NCBI GenBank assembly: GCA_009741485.1
Contig: CM019215.1
Coordinates: 76,005,770 to 76,069,769, forward strand
Reading direction: 5' to 3'
Length of the DNA: 64,000 nucleotides
Source of the DNA: Malurus cyaneus samueli
Taxonomy: Eukaryota; Chordata; Aves; Passeriformes; Maluridae
Positions within the stretch are counted from its first letter, which is position 1. Each line of letters opens with the position of its first letter. Shown one piece after another: positions 60,641 through 64,000 of this stretch. A program made the translations under genes and the position numbers. The notes below the pieces were generated by a model. The model made no database searches. It was not told the origin of the DNA and saw only the letters and a program-made list of their open reading frames with translations.

Positions 60641-63600
60641 CACTTTAACTAAGTATTTTTCATTATTTTATCTCTGTTAAAGAAAAATTGTTTAGGAGAG
60701 CCCAGGTTCAAAGCTGTCTTTGTCTGTTTTTCCTGAGAGTTATATAAACACGCACATTGTGCTGCAGTAACATTGTGAACACCTTTGAATTTTTTAACCC
60801 ATTCTGCATGTTTTAGAATGCATATTAAAAAACAAAGAAAAGAAAATAAACACACACACACATTCCTCCTATGCCCCAGTCTAGAAATAAACCTGCATGC
60901 CAAGCCTCCAGCTTTGTGTTCTGAAAAATCCAGTTGTGTGTAACTGGAATTGTTTATGTCAATTGTGGAAATTAAGCATAAACCAAGAATCAGAACAATT
61001 TTTCTTTACAGACTGTGTTCCTAACCCCTGTCAGATTGAACTAATTTCTTTCCTACTCTCTATTTCACCTTGTGTGTCTTGTGGGAGGTTTTGTGGGTTT
61101 TGTTTCTTTGTTTGCTTGGGGGTTTTGTTTTTTTTGTTTTTGTTGTTTGGGTTTTTTTAAAATTTTGTATGGAAGCATCATAGATCCAGATACAGGAGAA
61201 ATTGAAAATAGAATATCTATTCATCAGATTCACATGGGACAGCTAGAGGAGTGGCCAGAATTAACTGATAGCAACAATTACCTGTAGTATGCGACAAGAG
61301 CACTTTACCTCACACTGCACTGCTCTCCCCACATATGCAAGAAATAGATTGTCCTTTAGTAGGCAAAAACAAAATTGCAGGAAGCATATTGTGCAAAGTA
61401 AGTATTTTTATTGCAACAAACTGGCATTCCTTTTCCATTTTTTAAAATTGAATTTTATTTCATAATTTAGAGACATTAAATCATAAGGACATTGATTTCA
61501 GACCTGTTCATTCTGCTTGCAGGTGAAAATTATGAACCAAATCTCATGCTCATGCAAACTGTGAGAAAGTACCTACCATCCTCCTACATTCAGAGCATAG
61601 GTTGCATCAGTCACAGGTGTTTCTACATGGCAGGATATTGACTCTATTCTATTTCTGTCCCTGATGCAAAACAGCAATTGTAACTAAAAAACATCATGAG
61701 TCCAATGCATTTGGTGGTTTTGTAGAGAACATACTGTTCCCTTCTTGCTGATTCCCTCATACATGATTCTTGAAGAAATTCGTCTGAATCTGGAAACAAA
61801 TGTGGGTTTTGATTTTCTACATCTTCAGTGTTTGGATTATCCATCAGTCTAAGGATGTCTCAGTACTTTTATTCCATTAAGACCTTGTGACTCAGATCCT
61901 GTCCTGAGGACTGAGATTTGCAGTACAGCTGTTCATTCCATAAAATTTCAATATTCATTTCAATTTTGTTCAACAAAATTGCCTCCTCAGAAAGATAGCA
62001 TAGGTCAAACCTTTTACCAAAGTATGAGCACTGCACTCTAACATCAGAGTCTGGCACAAGCATAAGCAAGTAAATGTACTTATAATGAAATAAATTTTCT
62101 TGTGATAACCTCACTGATAGGGATTTCTACTTTACTCATGGGATTTCCTGTGTAATCTGCTAGGAGTGGTCAAAAAGGGTTGTTACTTTCCAGTCCCTTT
62201 AAAAAAAATAAAAAAATAAAAAAAATCTCCCACTAAACACATTTACAGAGTCATATAGGATAGTTTCAGCCTCATATAACTACCTAGAAATCCAGACTTC
62301 TTGGAAGAACACAAGCTTGTGCTACTAAGTCATCAATTTTATGTAAGCGTCTTGAAATACTGTCCCAAAAGTTCTAGTCAAAGACTGAAGGGGAAAGATA
62401 GCAAAAAGAAATAGACCAGCTCTTAAACTGGTGTTTTCAATATAAGAGGGAAATATACAGTGTTCATAAACAATAAGGGGCACCTCTAAGCCTATTCAGA
62501 GAAACAGAGCTATCAGGAAAAAATTCTGTTTACTCTGAGAGTTTACACAAGAGTATGTGTAAGGTCATGTGATGGCAGAAAATATCAACACATTTATGCA
62601 CTTAAATAGCTTTCAATGCATATTAAAAAAAAAATACACAAAACAACCAAAGAAGTCACAGCAAGTTCAACTCATCCATTCTTCATGTGAAATATCACAG
62701 TATCAACTAACAGCCTCTGATTTCCCAGATGCATATGGAATACCTCATTAATTGCAGCCTACAAAACACATTTAACAGATGTCTCAAGTGTTTTGAGTGC
62801 TCTGGATCAGCTAAGTGATTTTCACGGATAGAGAAACAGATTAACATGAGAAAATAAAAATGGAGATCAATAGAATTATTGTCATGTAATTGTATGAATG
62901 TAGATACGGTGGTGAAAGTGGGTAAGCCTGTATAGGCCTACATGATGGAAGAAGTGCAATTAGATTGTTTTGTCCTTGATGGGAGAGCGGGAAAAGGGAG
63001 GTGTAGGGCACTGCACAGTTTTTTGCAGTTCTCAGTGAAAAAGGCCTAATAACACATGGTGCAATAAAATAGCTATTTTAATAGAAGATTTTGAAGAGGA
63101 CTACAGATAGACAGAAAAACTTGTTTCCCTTGCATGCTGACAACCACTCTTGCATGCAGCACAGACCAAGGGTAGATTTTCTTACAGCATCCTGTGCAGA
63201 TCCCATTCATGGAGAGGTCCTTCTCTCCCTCCCAAGTTGTTGCACCCTTTATTTTGTGTAAAAAATGAGAATCATATACCATCTCCTGACACTTTGTAAT
63301 GTTGTCTCTGTCATAGCACCCACCAGCATGGCACAGACTGATGTGGGACATGCCAATAGGTTCCCTTAAAGCAGCTGCTCACACCAACATTTGGGCTGCT
63401 CAAGCCCTAAGCCTCGGGCCCAAAAGAGCAGTCACGGATCATCTGGAGTCACTGTGTCAAATACAATGTTTTCCACAGGGCTCTCAATACAGATGGAAGC
63501 AGCACTGTTGCATATATTGGAGTAGAAGGAGCTCACTTTCCAAGTACCCCTCTGATATTTTTTTTCATTACCTCTTTCTGGATCTAATCTAATCTACCCT

Positions 63601-64000
63601 GTGCAAACCAAACCAATACATGAAGTATTGTCACAAAACTGGTGCATTGTGCAGTTTGATATTTCAGTGTTTGGCTTTTGCTTTCAGCCAAAGGCATTTT
63701 TAAAAAGAAGGTGACTGTGAATCTCAGCAACTGGACTTTAATGTAAACACTAAATTAATGATAAAAAAACTGTTTACTGAAATATTAATTGTATTTTAAG
63801 AATACAAATGTTACCACTCAGTTGTCTAGAAGGTAGCTTTAGATTCTACGTACTCTCCATGGAACTTGCATTTGCATTGAATGCATGTGGAACCATCCCT
63901 TTGGTCTTCATGTCCCTAATGAAGTACGATAAATTGTTTCAAGAATGTATTGATACTACATGTCACACCATGATGATTTGGAACTGCACTTATTTATTTT
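60641..64000. other. unique AT-rich non-coding DNA
   Basis: No gene or interspersed repeat is recognised. Includes the T/G tract at 61083-61160 and an A/T-rich run at about 62201-62226. Frames of up to 92 codons (63073-63351, minus) have no recognised domain. Confidence 0.5.
61083..61160. repeat. T/G-rich low-complexity tract
   Basis: T runs with G, GG and GGGGG interruptions, the reverse-complement class of the A/C-rich tracts. The Phe/Cys/Leu-rich frames here are artefacts. Confidence 0.83.

Overview
The window looks like non-coding vertebrate nuclear DNA, most probably from a songbird (Passeriformes). It is AT-rich and poor in CpG. The recognisable interspersed repeats are almost all CR1 LINE remnants, mostly 3' tails with the bird-type CATAGAATCATAGAAT terminus. 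One solo LTR closely resembles a long terminal repeat common in songbird genomes, and a second solo LTR is probable. I find no confident protein-coding gene, rRNA, tRNA or CRISPR array. Most open frames are short accidents of AT-rich sequence, runs of Lys/Asn/Thr or Phe/Cys/Val codons across A/C- or T/G-rich tracts, or pieces of CR1 ORF2.

Layout. 1-2774 is unique AT-rich DNA. 2840-8760 and 8761-14738 are two direct, adjacent copies of one unit of about 5.95 kb. They match end to end; clean segments differ by scattered single-base substitutions and other segments by dense one- to few-base indels. Copy A contains a 25-N gap (4694-4718), and copy B reads straight through that point with no missing base. 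This looks more like two alleles or gap-fill products placed in tandem by the assembly than an old biological duplication. 14739-16809 is unique and holds an older, much more diverged direct repeat (14775-15030 and 15570-15904). Solo LTRs lie at 16810-17394 and about 20007-20441. From 20.4 to 60 kb the sequence resembles intron or gene-desert DNA, with about nine CR1 fragments (one nested in another), an (AC)n and a (GGGAA)n microsatellite, a 63-bp tandem duplication and many A/C- or T/G-rich tracts.

Possible genic parts. The best is on the minus strand at about 60520-60144. A GC-richer block with an inverted CCAAT box upstream leads to a near-consensus splice donor, and a 32-codon frame with its own ATG runs exactly to that donor. 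This could be an alternative promoter and first exon of a gene reading leftward, in which case the rest of the window would be its intron. A weaker exon-like frame with an acceptor and a donor lies at 48746-48538 on the minus strand. I recognise neither product. No undescribed biological system can be claimed here; the main points are the tandem duplication and gap, the putative exons, the nested CR1, and a few compositionally odd islands.
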